Below, in pieces: positions 11,265 to 23,175 of a DNA stretch of 64,000 nt (the first letter of the stretch is position 1; each line of letters opens with the position of its first letter). Origin of the DNA: Acorus gramineus (taxonomy: Eukaryota > Streptophyta > Magnoliopsida > Acorales > Acoraceae); the NCBI GenBank assembly GCA_030737835.1, contig JAUJYN010000012.1, forward strand, positions 13,221,731 through 13,285,730. Direction: 5' to 3'. The translations under genes and the position numbers were made by a program. Under the pieces are notes generated by a model. It was not told where the DNA came from. It made no database searches and saw only the letters and a list, made by a program, of their open reading frames with translations.

Positions 11265-12446
11265 TTATTTTATCCTGAGACGACCATTAGCCCGACCACC
11301 GGACTGCAATTCACTGTTCACAGAGTCCTCACTATCATATCCAGATTCATTCCTACCTTTCTTCGGAGAAGGCTTCACAGTGATTCTTTTTCCAAGGATG
11401 CCATCACATGGAGTCCTCCTCCCAACAGCAAACCTGAAACGGTTTCTTGTTGGTGCCACATCTCTAGCCAATTGGACCCTAGATGGTTCCCCCACATCTT
11501 TCATTGCCTTGACATCTCGGATCTTTCGGAGCACATGTCGAACACGCTTCAACCCAATCTCGTTCCCCATCGGAGATCCTCTTGGTCCAATTGCCCGTGC
11601 TAGATATGGAGGTGGCTTCAGCTGCACAGGCTGTGAAACTACAACATTGCGGTCGTTGTTGTTGGTGATGGTGGTAGTGATGGTGTTTATGTTGGTGTTG
11701 GTTTTGATGATATTTTCATCCTCATCGTCATCATCGATGACGATGATGGACTTTGCCTTGTCATTGTTGGTGTACCTCTTCCAGTTACTGATTTTGTTGT
11801 TGTTGTTGTGGTTGTCATCAATGTCATTGTTGTTAGGCTTGGGGGCATTTGAGGTTGTTTCCTCTTCGCGAAGCCGCTTCATTTGTGTGTGGAGATCCAT
11901 ATGTCCACCAAGAGACCTAGCTGTAGAGAAAACCAAGTCACATTTCTCACAGAGAAAAAGAAGAGTGGCAAGTTGATTAAATGATTCATGGTTACCAATT
12001 GCATTGATGGTTCCTCTATTGCTTCTAGGAGGGACCCTGTCCGAAGTCGGAGGGGGGACATATCCAAGGCCCACCTCGGGGATCTTGATCTCGATACGGG
12101 AATGTTGAGACTGATGAGAAGGGAGGCTGAGATTGAGATCAAGTCGGATCATTACAGGACTTGTTCGGAGAGGGGTGTTTGGCACAAAAGTGAATTCATT
12201 TTGCCTTGTGTTCATAGGACATGAAGGAATGGAATTCAAGTAAGGGGTGTTCTGTGGAGGTGGAGGTGGAGGAGGTGGTAGTAGTGGTGGTGGGTGAAGG
12301 TGGGAGGTGGGGAAGCTCAAGGGGTTCAAGAGGGAGGATCTATAGAGATTGTGTGGTACCACGGGGGGTGGTCTGGTGGTGGTGGGTGGTCTGGACCTCA
12401 TCCATGTGGTGGTGATATTTGATCCGCCCGTCTGAGTCCTCTCCAT
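11265..12446 (-). CDS. Single-finger C2H2 zinc finger protein with internal EAR motif
   Basis: A 393-aa, single-exon, probable nuclear repressor. The N-terminus (1-65) is Thr/Pro-rich with a long poly-Pro run. LDLNLSL at 102-108 is a strong LxLxL EAR motif. The only finger spans 166-186 (C166, C169, H182, H186; CX2C-X12-HX3H) with an RSLGGH helix, a variant of QALGGH. Beyond it lie an Asn/Asp-rich low-complexity region with an acidic DDDDEDE run, then a conserved-looking basic C-terminal third rich in Arg/Lys. The start is the first ATG after the CT-rich leader; an upstream in-frame extension has only a non-ATG start and reads through the CT repeat as Ser-Leu, so I reject it. A TATA box lies about 105 bp upstream. 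Long ORFs on the other strand are shadows. Like the genes at 2.4 and 4.8 kb it has one finger, but it is much longer. Confidence 0.9.
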   Translation of the reverse strand: MERTQTGGSNITTTWMRSRPPTTTRPPPVVPHNLYRSSLLNPLSFPTSHLHPPPLLPPPPPPPPQNTPYLNSIPSCPMNTRQNEFTFVPNTPLRTSPVMIRLDLNLSLPSHQSQHSRIEIKIPEVGLGYVPPPTSDRVPPRSNRGTINAIGNHESFNQLATLLFLCEKCDLVFSTARSLGGHMDLHTQMKRLREEETTSNAPKPNNNDIDDNHNNNNKISNWKRYTNNDKAKSIIVIDDDDEDENIIKTNTNINTITTTITNNNDRNVVVSQPVQLKPPPYLARAIGPRGSPMGNEIGLKRVRHVLRKIRDVKAMKDVGEPSRVQLARDVAPTRNRFRFAVGRRTPCDGILGKRITVKPSPKKGRNESGYDSEDSVNSELQSGGRANGRLRIK

Positions 12447-12449
12447 TAC

Positions 12450-12451
<2 letters not shown>

Positions 12452-12482
<31 letters not shown>
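12452..12482. repeat. GA/CT microsatellite in 5' leader
   Basis: CT-rich on the sense strand of the 11265-12446 gene, beginning about 6 nt before its ATG. Confidence 0.9.
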
Positions 12483-12549
12483 TTTGGACCAGAAAGATAA
12501 GGAGTACAAGAGTGAGTCGGATTGTTTTCTTTGGTGGATTGAGATGGCT

Positions 12550-12556
12550 TTTTATA
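12550..12556 (-). promoter_or_regulatory. TATA box of the 11265-12446 C2H2 gene
   Basis: TATAAAA on the minus strand, about 105 bp upstream of the ATG, predicting a leader of about 75 nt that includes the CT repeat. Confidence 0.65.
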
Positions 12557-14553
12557 GGCAAGTTTAGGGCAACCTTGTTTAGGGTTCTGGGCATTAAAAA
12601 CCTCTTTTTAAAAAAAAAAAAAAAAAATGTGACACGTGTGATATTGTTTCAGAGAGGGTTTTTAATTAGTTATATGGACGAAAATAGCGAGGTGGATTCT
12701 TCAATGTAGATTTTGTATTTATTTTGTATTTTTTTTTGAAGGGGAAGGAAGTAAAACGTGACTTTAACGTTGGAAATATCGTCTTCGAAATCTGGGTTTC
12801 TATTTTTATATTTAAATATATATATGGAGATTTTTTTATGATGAATTATTTTCATTTATTTGCAGATTATCTCAGTAGATTTTGTTGAGGTTGACGTCAT
12901 AATGGGTTTAGAAGCACGAAATGTCAACGATTCATTGGTTCTGACACGTTTGAATTTATTAATAAACATGGGACACGTTGCTGTCAGAGTCGCGTCACGT
13001 TCTTTTTGCTGCTCATGCATGTAATAGATTCTGCCGTTTTTTTTAATTTATTTACAACTATACCATTATGTGAAATAAGGATTTGAAGTAACTGAAAATG
13101 ATTTTTTTTTTTATAAAGAGAAAAGTTTGGTTTATGCGGTTCCTCATCATCCAATGATAATATGTATTCTTGAAATTTATCTGAAAAACGTTTTTAAATA
13201 ATAGAAAAGGTAAATTGAAAACATAATGCTAATAATTAAAAATCCTCACAACTATCTATAACATAGAATGATTAGATAACTATGATAAATTTAAGTGATT
13301 ACATAAGTTAAATGTGTTTTATTTTATTATAGTTGTTCCTAGAAACCTCTAAAATTGATGCATTGGCCATAGAGTTTAACTGACATGTGAATTCCATAGG
13401 CTAATTAATGGTCTGCTTTGGCTCAATATACAATGTTTTACATGTGTGATGTATTATGTGTTACATACATTTGGAGTTGTTTAATTTCCAAGTGTCCTAA
13501 CGACTAAAATTTTAAAATAAAAAAGATTTAAATGTGTTTATTTCTAGAGAGTAGAGACAATAATTTTACATTTGGAGATTCAATGAGGAAGAAAGAACTC
13601 TATTTTTTATGGAAATCTTCCAAAAACTCTTAAGTCTTTTCCAGTCCATAGCTTATATATGATATGCTATGTTATGGTTATGACATGTTGGCTCAATAAC
13701 GATCATTAGTTAGCAAAATGTCTTCTTCACTATTGATTTAAACAAATCAAAAGGTAAAATAACAAAAAACAAAGTATCAAATTTGGATTGAAATTTTTTT
13801 TTCGTACACCCCAAGTCTGCCATTTCTTAAATCTTAATGATAGAATTTAAAAAATAACTAAAATTAAAGATCTTTTTGATGCTTTAAGATTTTCTTAATC
13901 CGACTAATTAACTAATAATTGGATAGAGTGATGTGTCCTTCTAAAGCTCAATGCATCACTCGTGGTCCTTGGCCACAATTTCTCAACGTTTTGGTTTATT
14001 TGAAGAATTATTTTTTTAATTTACTAATTTTAATGAACATTTGAGGATAAAAATTAAAATGATCAAGCCAGTTCAGGTTAAATCAAATTATAAAATGCAC
14101 CCCTCCTTCTTTGATATCTAAATATGACCTAATCAACCCATATCATATTATCATCCTTGAATTAAAATTATCAATCATTTGTGTTTGAAGACGCGGCTAC
14201 TCATATATATATATATAAATCAACAAAAAAAAATTGTATCCTATATATGAAGGATTTTAATGATAAATCGCCCTGGTTTAATTTATTTTAATGATATTTA
14301 AATATGCTTTACATACATCACAAACCATAAAATTAAAACGCAACCTTATGTTATAATCAACACTGATAACCCCCCAAGGAGCTAAACATTGTGACTCACC
14401 CACCATTCTCTTAAAAAAAAAAAAAACACTACAACAATGTAAAGACTGAAAGTAGAGAAATCTGGATTACAAAGCAATTCGAATTGACCACACTGTTATT
14501 TCCAACTCTTGCTAATCTCTTCTTTGGCGACCTTGGTTTCTCCCTTGTGAACC
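12557..14553. other. Intergenic AT-rich sequence, no gene seen
   Basis: Upstream region of the C2H2 gene. Bases about 12610-12640 hold an A-tract followed by a G-box-like GACACGTGTG, which could be a promoter element. The rest is AT-rich with no ORF worth calling and a short (AT)n near 14205. Confidence 0.5.
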
Positions 14554-15042
14554 TTAAATGGCTCTCCCATTGAAGAGACAGCCACTCCTGTTGAAGGGAC
14601 TATTGTGGTCTGTCATGTTGGTTTCAAACAAAGAAGTCAAATTTACCGACGGAAGGATCGCAAAGGGTGGATCCTGATGATCGGTGAGGCTCGGAAGGAA
14701 ATCTAGCTGAGTTTTGAATTCCATAAGCTTAGTGAATAGGGAGGACACAATTGGAGGTTGGTTCAATATCATGAACTCAAGGTGGTCATCGGAATCAAAA
14801 AGGCTGCCTTTGTTGAGTCCACACGAGTTCACCGATTTTGAAGAGGGGAGGAGAGACTGGTCTTGCATGGAAATGGAACTAGAAATGGAGGATAACCTGT
14901 TTTTGAATGATTTTCTGTCGTGGTTATGGATGGGGTTGTCTAATGGAAATGGAGTGAAGAGGGTTTCGTAGATTGCGAATGGTGGATCAGAATATGTAGA
15001 AATGGAGGTGGTTTTGGTAGCAGAGAATGTGTTTTCATCCAT
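14554..15042 (-). CDS. Unrecognised 162-aa protein
   Basis: A single-exon ORF on the minus strand with a good CCATGG start context. I recognise no domain. What can be seen: it is polar and Ser/Asn/Asp-rich, with the hexapeptide DPPFAI occurring twice (near residues 19-24 and 123-128), each followed by a short hydrophobic stretch (YETLFTPFPL; LPSVNLTSLF). The middle part has a Ser run and a LEFMILNQPP stretch. There is no signal peptide, membrane segment or zinc ligands. The base composition is closer to coding than to the flanks and no second long ORF competes in this span. It lies next to the 15.5-17.25 kb inverted-repeat element. It could be a lineage-specific gene or, less likely, a chance ORF. 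Confidence 0.55.
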   Translation of the reverse strand: MDENTFSATKTTSISTYSDPPFAIYETLFTPFPLDNPIHNHDRKSFKNRLSSISSSISMQDQSLLPSSKSVNSCGLNKGSLFDSDDHLEFMILNQPPIVSSLFTKLMEFKTQLDFLPSLTDHQDPPFAILPSVNLTSLFETNMTDHNSPFNRSGCLFNGRAI

Positions 15043-15510
15043 GGAGACAGATACAGGGAGATGATGAGGTTAGGGTTCTTGAAGCCTTAATTTTGGATAA
15101 AGAGTGGTCAATGATTTTCTTGATAGAGACATCAGGTCATTTGGTCAATGCAATCCTTCTCACCATCTATGCCATTTGATATAGAAACTATATCTTAATG
15201 CCATTTACCAAGAAAAAAAAAAAGACAAAGTTTAATTGCCATTTGAGTCTTTAAAAGATTCCAACAATATTTAATGCCTCATCTTAAGAATTCATATTTA
15301 AAAACAAGATATTTTTCCTTATACAGTGAAGGGGGGAAATCTTTCATCGTATTTATTATCAAAGATCATCTTTAATTTTTCTTCTCTTTAGTTTTTTTTT
15401 TTTTTACATATTCTCTTTTTATTATGTTATCACTTTCTCTCTTTTTTGTTTGACATGTCAGATATCTTTGACACGTCAAAATATATTAAGAACACATTAG
15501 TGAGAATGAA
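15043..15510. other. Intergenic upstream region, nothing clear
   Basis: AT-rich; presumed promoter of the 14554-15042 ORF. I could not place a TATA box with confidence. Confidence 0.4.
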
Positions 15511-17251
15511 TAAATTTACAATAATGATTCCTTGGTCCCATCTTATAGGCCCTATTATAAGTCCTATGAAGTGCCATATGCTTAATACCTATTATACCCT
15601 CCATGCTTTTTTAGGTAACTACTCCCTATAATCAAGGAGACGGTTACTATTTTCACTTATGAAGTCGTGCAAAGAGGGAAGTTTTAATTGCCGTTTTTTT
15701 TGTGTTAATCACAATTAAATTGTTATTCATTTATAATAATTGATCTTTTTTTTACACTATTGTTGTTTTGAAGAACACATAGCAGCATATCATAAATGTG
15801 TTTTGGAAGATTTTTCAACCGCTGATTTGATTTTTAGAAGATTCTTCAGCTTTTAAGGATTTAGAAGTCACATATTCGGGTTTTTTTTTTTTTAATTTGG
15901 ATTGTTGACGATGTAACAGACAAACATATTTATATATTATTATTTTTTAAATTGTTGCACATTTTTAGTCATAAGACTGTTAGATTAAAAGTTACTGTTA
16001 CATTTATACAACACAGTTACACAATCATAAGACTGTTACATTCACATTTATGCAACATTATTACATTCTGTAACAGTTATAATCACATAAATGTAACAAA
16101 ACCAAAACAACTAATTGTTAAAGTTCATGAATGTTTCAACTCATATACTGTTTTTTTGTTACATTCATATATAAATGTAATAAATTGAAACATTTACCAA
16201 CACATCTTACATTGGTTCCACAAATTTAAAAATAAATCATCTCTTTAATTGTATATTACATTTATTGAATGAAGAAACTAAAAATATTACATTTCTGTAA
16301 CAGTTATAATCACAGAAATGTAACAAAACCAAAACAACTAATTGTTATGACATTTATGATTAAAATTCATGAATGTTTCAACTCATATACTGTTTTTTGT
16401 TACATTCATATATAAATGTAACAAATTGAAACATTTACCAGCACATCTTACACTGGTTCCATAAATTTAAAAATAAATCATCTATTTAATTGCTTGTTAA
16501 CATTTATTGAAGGAAGAAAATAAAATTGTCACATTCTTGCGTATCATGAAAAAAACTAGAACGCCCGAGACATTATGTCTTTCATATAACAAAATGTAAT
16601 AGAGTAACATAAAAATGTTACATTTCGCATAGTTTTAGAAGAGTTACATTCTTTTGAAGAATTCATTAGAAACTTAATTAAAAGTTACATTTCATCAAAA
16701 AATTGTTTGGTAAAATACAATCTATATTACTTCGAAACCATAAATCTATAAAAAAAAAAAAAAGAAGAAGATGTGATTCAAGCAAAACACAAAAAAAAAA
16801 AAAAAAATTAAACAAGAAAAAAAAAACAGAAGGTGTTTAATGCTCGTCGTTATTGTTTGAATCTGATGTTGAAAAAACTGCAAAGAATCTTTATGTTGAA
16901 ATGGGGGGTATCTGACGAACAAATTTTGGGTTTTGCAAAGAAAAAAAGTCTCATTGGATTGTCCAAATGGAATGGAAGGGGATTTTCAACCAAACGATTG
17001 GGGATTTTTTTTTACCTAGATTTCATATGTTGTTTTGATTTTGAATGTTGGTTGTGGCTCACTGAAAGTAAAGGGGAGGGGCTGGTGATGAACAAGAGAG
17101 TACTAGGGATTTTAAGTGTGGGTATTTTTAGATTTTACCTTTTTACCCGTTTTCAAAAGTCAACAAATCAGTCAATAAGATGATGACACTTTATGGGGCT
17201 TATGAGTGGGGCCTATAACTTGGGGCCTAGGTATCATCACTCATAAATTTA
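15511..17251. mobile_element. 1.7-kb terminal-inverted-repeat element, non-autonomous
   Basis: The left end (about 15511-15580) and the reverse complement of the right end (about 17185-17251) align over about 60 bp: both carry TAAATTTA, a TGAT-CCT-GG-CCC block, CTTATAGGCCC or its near match, and a GTGCCAT/GTGTCAT block. Inside are a 227-bp tandem repeat, many GTAAC/GTTAC motifs and an ORF at 16833-17183 with no recognised domain. Long inverted ends with a non-coding interior suggest a Mutator-like or similar DNA transposon, but no target-site duplication was identified. The boundaries are approximate. Confidence 0.6.
16061..16515. repeat. About 227-bp imperfect tandem repeat, two units
   Basis: Units about 16061-16286 and 16287-16515. 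Both contain the same order of blocks: a TAACAGTTATAATCACA segment, AACCAAAACAACTAATTGTT, the hairpin-like GTTACATTCATATATAAATG, and AAATTTAAAAATAAATCATC. They lie inside the 15.5-17.25 kb element. Confidence 0.85.
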
Positions 17252-19130
17252 ACTAAGGAGAATTGCTTATTACAAAGATTTTTAAGAACAAGAACAATTA
17301 ATATAACAAAAATTGGATAAAACTAAATTGAGACCATCTATGATGTCCAAATTATGTCGCGACACATGCATGACAATAGAAAGGTTGTTCTTGGAAAAAT
17401 ATAATACGACATGTGATATGAAATGCTTAAATATAATGTGTATTGGGTGCCAATGTTTAAATTTCAGGGATATATGCAATGTCTGAGAACCTACACACAT
17501 GACTATTAATATATATGGCTGAAACTCAAAGACTCTCCCTTGTAATATCACTAGGTATAGATGGAACCATTATATTCATGGGAGCTGATGGTCTCCAGAT
17601 GATGCTTTTATAATATTATACATGAAATGATAATGATATTTTGCTTACATATTTTGTAAAATACACAGTTAAGATGAAAGTACATACCAACGAAATTAAC
17701 TTTTTTTACCCACGAACTTATACAGTACTTTAATTTACCCAAGAAATTGTACACTTCCTAATGTAATTCAAGATTCATCCTTTTTTTCCTATTATTTTCT
17801 TCTAATAATTAGCAATAATACAAGTTAGTGTTTTTATTTCTTTTTCTTTTTTTTACTTTGTGAGGATGAAAATTTAAGGGAAGTCCATAAGAAAACAAGT
17901 CTCCCCAACAACTTCTCTCACTCTCAAGGCACGTGTATAACACATTCATGGTGGTGTCGAGTCATTTCCAGCTTGTATTTTTAGAGAGGACAAAGAAGGA
18001 TTAATCAAAGGAGGGCATTAAGTGCAAAAGATAAAGACTCTTAAAAGCATCTTTTCACAGTATAATGTGAAGCAAAATGTAATCATTTCATAATTTCAGT
18101 ATTGGACACATGGTTGGAAACCGCCCAAACAAAATTCAAATTAATCAAGATGAAAAAAACCATCTTTTAAGTTTTTTTTCTTCTTTTTTTCATATTCAAA
18201 TTAAGTGATTAACAACAAAATTTACAACCGTGAGGTCAATGGTTCAAGTCTTGCTTAACTAAATTTTTTTTTTATATTTTGCACCATATTGGACATGAAA
18301 CACGAATTGGATCAGTCTTGAGACTATGCATGTTTTTTGGTAGATAATTTTTTTTTATTCGTTTTCTAGTTAAATATTATCCTATTAGCAGTAGTAACAT
18401 ACTAGCTTTCCCGGCGGTGTTAAAGAAAAAATGTTTTAGCAATTTGTTAAGAAGTGGTTTGATAAAATAAAATTATTTTATCAATATTAATAAAAGATAT
18501 GTTATTTTAATTTATTTATTTGAGCACGAAAAATGATTTTGGACCAATAACAGTCATCCCATTTACCTTTTGGGTTGATATTTTATATTTTCATCTTAGT
18601 CCTTAGATGATTTTTTTCATCATCAAAATCCTTTTCCAGTTTCATTGAAACAGTAGCAAAAATTCATGTTCGTGCTGCGCAGTGGTGAGATGTGTCAATG
18701 TGAGCATAGACAAGTCTCTACAAAGTGCCATTAAGCTTCCCTGACATCTGTTTCAAAACAATCCACAAAAAACCATTTTTTTTTTTTTTTTTATATCAGA
18801 GGGACCCCTTAGGCTGACTTTAAGATCTTGTTGAGAAGGCTACCTCTGTCTGTTTGTCCAATTCCACAAAAAACCATTGAAGAAACAATAACAAAAGATA
18901 AGATGAAAACTTTGAAGTCAGACTCAAAATGACATATAACTGAATTTTTTTTTTTTGTATTTTTTATTTTATTTTATTGTTTCTGATCAAATATTCTCCA
19001 ATCAATATGAACAAAACTCGAATCAGGATCCCCTGATGAAGAGGGAATATCTTTACTGTGACTCGGTAAGATGTTTAATTCCTTTCATTCATAATTTTTA
19101 AAATACATTTTGTTGACCCAATATTCATAA
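17252..19130. other. Intergenic AT-rich sequence with a SINE-like fragment
   Basis: No gene seen. 19015-19070 resembles 3940-4010 (CTCGAATCA and GAAGAGG-A-ATATCT blocks) and in reverse complement has a tRNA-type B-box (GATTCGAGT). Another B-box-like GGTTCAAGTC lies at 18239. 18770-18860 has poly-T followed by a segment starting ATATCAGAGGGACCCC, similar in its first bases to 26764 onwards (ATATCGGAGGGACCCC). Confidence 0.4.
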
Positions 19131-19208
19131 ATGCATAAACTATATATGAGCAAGAAAAACGTGTCAACGGAATCTCTCCATACATGCAAGAGAAAAACAA
19201 TAACACTC

Positions 19209-19256
19209 TTCTCTCTCTCTCTCTCTCTCTCTCTCACCCACACACACACACACACA
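19209..19256. repeat. (CT)n followed by (CA)n microsatellite
   Basis: CT units at 19209-19235, then CA units at 19237-19256, about 100-145 bp upstream of the 19355 start codon. Possibly within the 5' leader if the TATA-like ACTATATATG at about 19138 is used; a second TATA-like site (TATAAGA) lies at about 19270. Confidence 0.9.
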
Positions 19257-19354
19257 ATTACTCACTCACTATAAGAAGCCCTCCAAGCCTCCCTCCTTTC
19301 AGACACACCTCTCTCTTGTCCACCCCAAAGAGGAAGAAAGAAAGAAGAAAAAAA

Positions 19355-19594
19355 ATGAGGCTGAGAGAGGCTTACAAGAAGTACATGGAGGAGATGAGGG
19401 CGAAGAGGGCACGCGAGAACGGATACATCTTCGAGTGCCCCTTCTGCTTCAAGAGGATTGAGGTGAACATGGCGCTCCCCGAGGATGACTCGCCAGCGAA
19501 GATGGCGAGAAGGATTGATCAGGAGGAAGAGGAGGAGATGGAGCTTCCGGAGGTGGTGGAGCCGGAGAGCTCCTGTGCCAGCTCTGATGATTAG
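19355..19594 (+). CDS. 79-aa protein with a lone CPFC knuckle
   Basis: I do not recognise this small single-exon protein. A basic, probably helical N-terminus (residues 1-20, Arg/Lys/Glu-rich) leads into NGYIFECPFC, where C28 and C31 form a CX2C knuckle like the first half of a C2H2 finger, then FKRIEVN. No His pair or second Cys pair follows; the rest is an acidic tail (56-79, EEEEE, Ser-rich end, lone C74). The arrangement NG-(x)n-F-x-CP-x-C-(x)n-I-x-VN recurs in the 24202-24747 protein, which does have His ligands. The start at 19355 is preferred over an in-frame upstream ATG at 19184, because the intervening stretch translates the CT/CA microsatellites. An AATAAA lies 19 nt after the stop. 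It could bind zinc as a dimer or with a partner, or be a decayed finger gene; function unknown. Confidence 0.7.
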   Translation: MRLREAYKKYMEEMRAKRARENGYIFECPFCFKRIEVNMALPEDDSPAKMARRIDQEEEEEMELPEVVEPESSCASSDD

Positions 19595-19612
19595 AGCTAC
19601 CTTTGGATCCTT

Positions 19613-19618
19613 AATAAA
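19613..19618 (+). terminator. Polyadenylation signal AATAAA
   Basis: AATAAA shortly after the stop of the 19355-19594 gene. It is unusually close, so a more distal site may also be used. Confidence 0.4.
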
Positions 19619-21984
19619 GCTTTATATTTTCAGATATAGCAAGAACAAAATGGATGGAGGGCTTGGTTCCCTATGGTTTTACTGTGTTTTTTTTCTTTCT
19701 TGGTGAGAGTTTGGTCTTGTTTGTGTGGATGTATCATTCTCTGAAGAATGGGGGTTTGAAACCTTATTGTGAAGAAATGATGCATGTGAACAAGGCAGTT
19801 ATGGGAATTGTGAATGTCTTGCTTTTTATGCCTGAATGAGGAGATTTCATTAGGAATATATGGTGATCATGAATTGCAGGTCATATGAACCAAGCAAAGC
19901 AACAACAAAATGAGATACCATCATTTCTCACCAAAAAAAAAATAAAGGTTTATGTTACTTGAAGTCATTTCTCTCTGTGGTGTGTTAGGGTTTTTTTTTA
20001 AAAAAAAATTATTAATTTTCTATATGATTATAATATAATCTTGAATGGGAGATGAGAGATGTGAAGAACAAAAGAATGGAATTCGTTAATGGAGAATGAG
20101 AGAAGAGAGAGGGTCTAGTAGAGTAATGTTAGGCTTAGTGTGAGACTGCAATTCATGTGGATTTTTGGGGGAAAATTAAGATATCAATCACCCATAGGGC
20201 TTGAGATTACAAAATGGGGATATATACTCTAATGCAAGTCATTCAAATAACAAAAATGAGAAACACAGCAGTGGAAAGATTGGAAGTAGAAGAAGCTGGT
20301 ATTCCTGATTATATATTGATCGAGTAAACCTACTAACCAAATTAATGACATCAATCGGACAAAATTAACGGTTTTACTTAGATTATCAATGGTAATAACG
20401 GATTTCTTAACGGTAATTTCTAAACTGTAATAACGGATTTTTTCCGACAATTATACTAACGGTACGTGAGGTCTACTTGCCATGTTTAACTAGCCAAAGA
20501 ACATAACAACATTGACAAAAGAAAGGGTAATGACAAACTGCGCGTCTCTTGTTAAACTAACAATAATTCTTAAGCATTGAATTATAAAGTAAATGAACAT
20601 TTGATGAGATTTTTTCACTCAATGGGAGGTGCTAGCTGCACATAATTAGACCCTAGATATTCTATTTGTGAATTTTATTACTTGGAAATTAATGAGTTTA
20701 TACAAATAAGTACCAAAAGCTTTCTCAAAATGTGAGTAGCACTCCAACAACTTTGATTACTGTAAAGAAAAGATTGTGATTTCTTGATCTTTTCCTCTCA
20801 CATTGTGGATGTTATACAAAAATAATTTGGGGAGGATGCTAATGAATTTTTCCATAAACAGCAACAGTTTTCATTATATTCTTCAGTGAAATGGGTCAGT
20901 CTGGAGAAAAACACCTAGCTCATTCCACTTTTAAAAGGAAAAAAAAGGCTTGCAAATACTCAAGGAAGAAAAAAGGTTTTGTTTATTTCCTATACCATAA
21001 ACAATTTGGTATCTCATAGAAATTCAAGTTAATTATATGAATAAAAGCGTATAGTGAAATCATTTTATGCCCCTTCTTTATGTAAAGCATTTCTCACTAT
21101 ATGTTGACAACAAGACATTCACATATTAAACATACAGATTTTTTTTTTTTTTTTTTGAAGCATAATAAGAAAACAGCAATACACTTTATACTGATGGTTT
21201 TATTTACCGACGGTTAGTTGTTAGGACTGTCGCTAAACCTCAGTATAGAAAGAGCCAAAATGATTTTAATGTCATGCTTTTCTCAAACATTAGAATTCTT
21301 ACTAATAAAATCAACCATGAAGTCTTGGCAAACAAGCAATCCATTCTAATGAATACGTCATACTATTTTTTTCTCAATCCGTTGGAAATTTTATAAGTAC
21401 AACATTGATTTCCATCTATAATTGTCAAGCATTATTTAACTTCCACCATTAAATCCTTAATACATACATTTTTGGAAGCTTAGAAAATCTGATATATATT
21501 TTGAGAGCCAGATCTTCCAAATTCACATCTCCAAAGATTTCCTCCAAATTAAGCTTCCAAAATGTGCCTTTGAAAGCCTTATAAGCTACCAACCCAAACC
21601 CCAAAATCCATATTTCCAATAAAAATGAACACGCGACAACATACCAAGATACACGTAGGGAGACTGATTGAGGTAAGAGTCACCATAGACGACATCGACA
21701 TTTGTCAGATTGGTACCTAAGTTTTAACTCCTTGACTTCCTTTACGGAGAGAGGATGCTAGTTGATCAGAGGTCCTTTACCGAGAGGGGGTGCTAGTCGA
21801 GCACACTTGAGGGCAAGATGAGCTGCTGTGCTTGTTTAAACTCAAATTTGGTATTTTGAACTCGGTCAGCCATGGATAAGCGGGCTACGCCGGATGGGCC
21901 CAGTCTCCCTCTCCGGTTCAGGCAATTGCTGAAGTTTGTGGTCCTTTTTGTGTATGGTGTTTTTTTTTTAGTGCTGATACATGC
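19619..21984. other. Intergenic AT-rich sequence, no gene seen
   Basis: Probable 3' UTR to about 19860, then AT-rich sequence. A short CACTA-like ACCGACGGTT motif lies at about 21210. 21840-21930 is a small GC-richer patch without an ORF of note. Confidence 0.45.
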
Positions 21985-23175
21985 AATTTGTTTTACAGTT
22001 CCATACACTATGATAACATAATATATATTGCACTATTATAGTATATACTGCAGTTCGTTTTTTTTTTATTTTTTCACAATGAAAAAAAAAATATTAATAT
22101 ATATCTCAGTATATATTTTATTTCATATAATAGCATGCATTTCAAAGGGTGAGTGTATAATTTTATAAAAAAAGAAAAATGAGATAGACTACAATTGAGG
22201 CAATTACGGGGGGTTACGTGTATACTTTTTTTTTTTTTTGTGATTCTTGTTGGTTCTTTGTGGTGGTCTCTGGTGAACTTTTGGAGAGATTTAGCAAGTC
22301 GGTTTACCCATAGATGTGGCATTGTCCAATTGGCTATATTCCACAGTCTATTTGTAGCTTCACTTATAGTCTCGTATGCGATTAAACATATAATTTTTAA
22401 CTTGTTTTTATAAGAGGATGCATGTATTTATTGAATTATATATCTCATTTTTATGAAAAAAATATGTTTTTAACATGAAATATACACAATTAAAAATTGC
22501 TTTCTATCCCCAAAGGAAAATGGTTGACTGAGCTTCAATTCCAAGTGCAGGCTGCATTATTTTTAAATTTTTAAATAATATATTTCATGAGGTAATAAGA
22601 TATGTTCTTTTATAAAAAATAAAATAAAATAAACATTTCAATAAATTGTATAAACTTTTTTATAAAATGTGTAGAAAATTTTTAATGAGATATATAGGCT
22701 AACGAGCTATACAGAATGTAAAATGACCTGGGTATAACAGTGCTCTTTACATAAATAGTGAGGCTCGCCAGCCACATCTTTCATGGAGGTGGTCACGGGC
22801 CGGGCAAAAGTCTGGTCGGGCCGGACAAAGGTGGCATGGGCCTTAAGGTAACTAAGGCCCATGCTGGGTCTCATTTTTACCTGAGAAAATGATATGTCCA
22901 CTGTACAACCTTATTTGCAGTCCACACTGTTGTTTTTTTTTCTAAAAAAAAAAATCATACACTCTCCCATTAAAATATATACTGAGATATAATAATGTAT
23001 TTTTTCACTTTGAAAACACACAAAATTCGACCATATAGAACCCTATAGTGTATATTGCGCTACTATAATGTATGAAATTGTACAACCAGCTACAATACGA
23101 ATTCAGTGTATCATTGCTCTTTTTCCTAATGAGTGCTGTTACAAAGTTTTTTTTACAGCCCCATATACATCGATA
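21985..23175. mobile_element. Possible 1.2-kb element with inverted ends
   Basis: The left part (about 21990-22190) and the reverse complement of the right part (about 22915-23170) share in order a TTTACAG-CC-ATA block, GCACTATTATAGTATAT or its like, a TTTTTTCAC-ATGAAAA block, TATCTCAGTATATATTTTA and a GAGTGTATAATTTT-like segment. Related single-sided copies occur at about 45285-45510 and 47555-47790, each ending near a GTGGACT(G/A)GGATG block. This suggests a dispersed non-autonomous family. The boundaries are rough. Confidence 0.5.

Noticed and set aside
11253..12415. Plus-strand ORFs of 64-198 codons and an 87-codon minus-strand ORF
   Set aside because: Overlap the C2H2 gene in wrong frames; Val/Leu-rich readings of Asn/Asp repeats.
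16833..17183. 116-codon ORF inside the 1.7-kb element
   Set aside because: No recognisable transposase or other domain, AT-rich codons; treated as part of the element.
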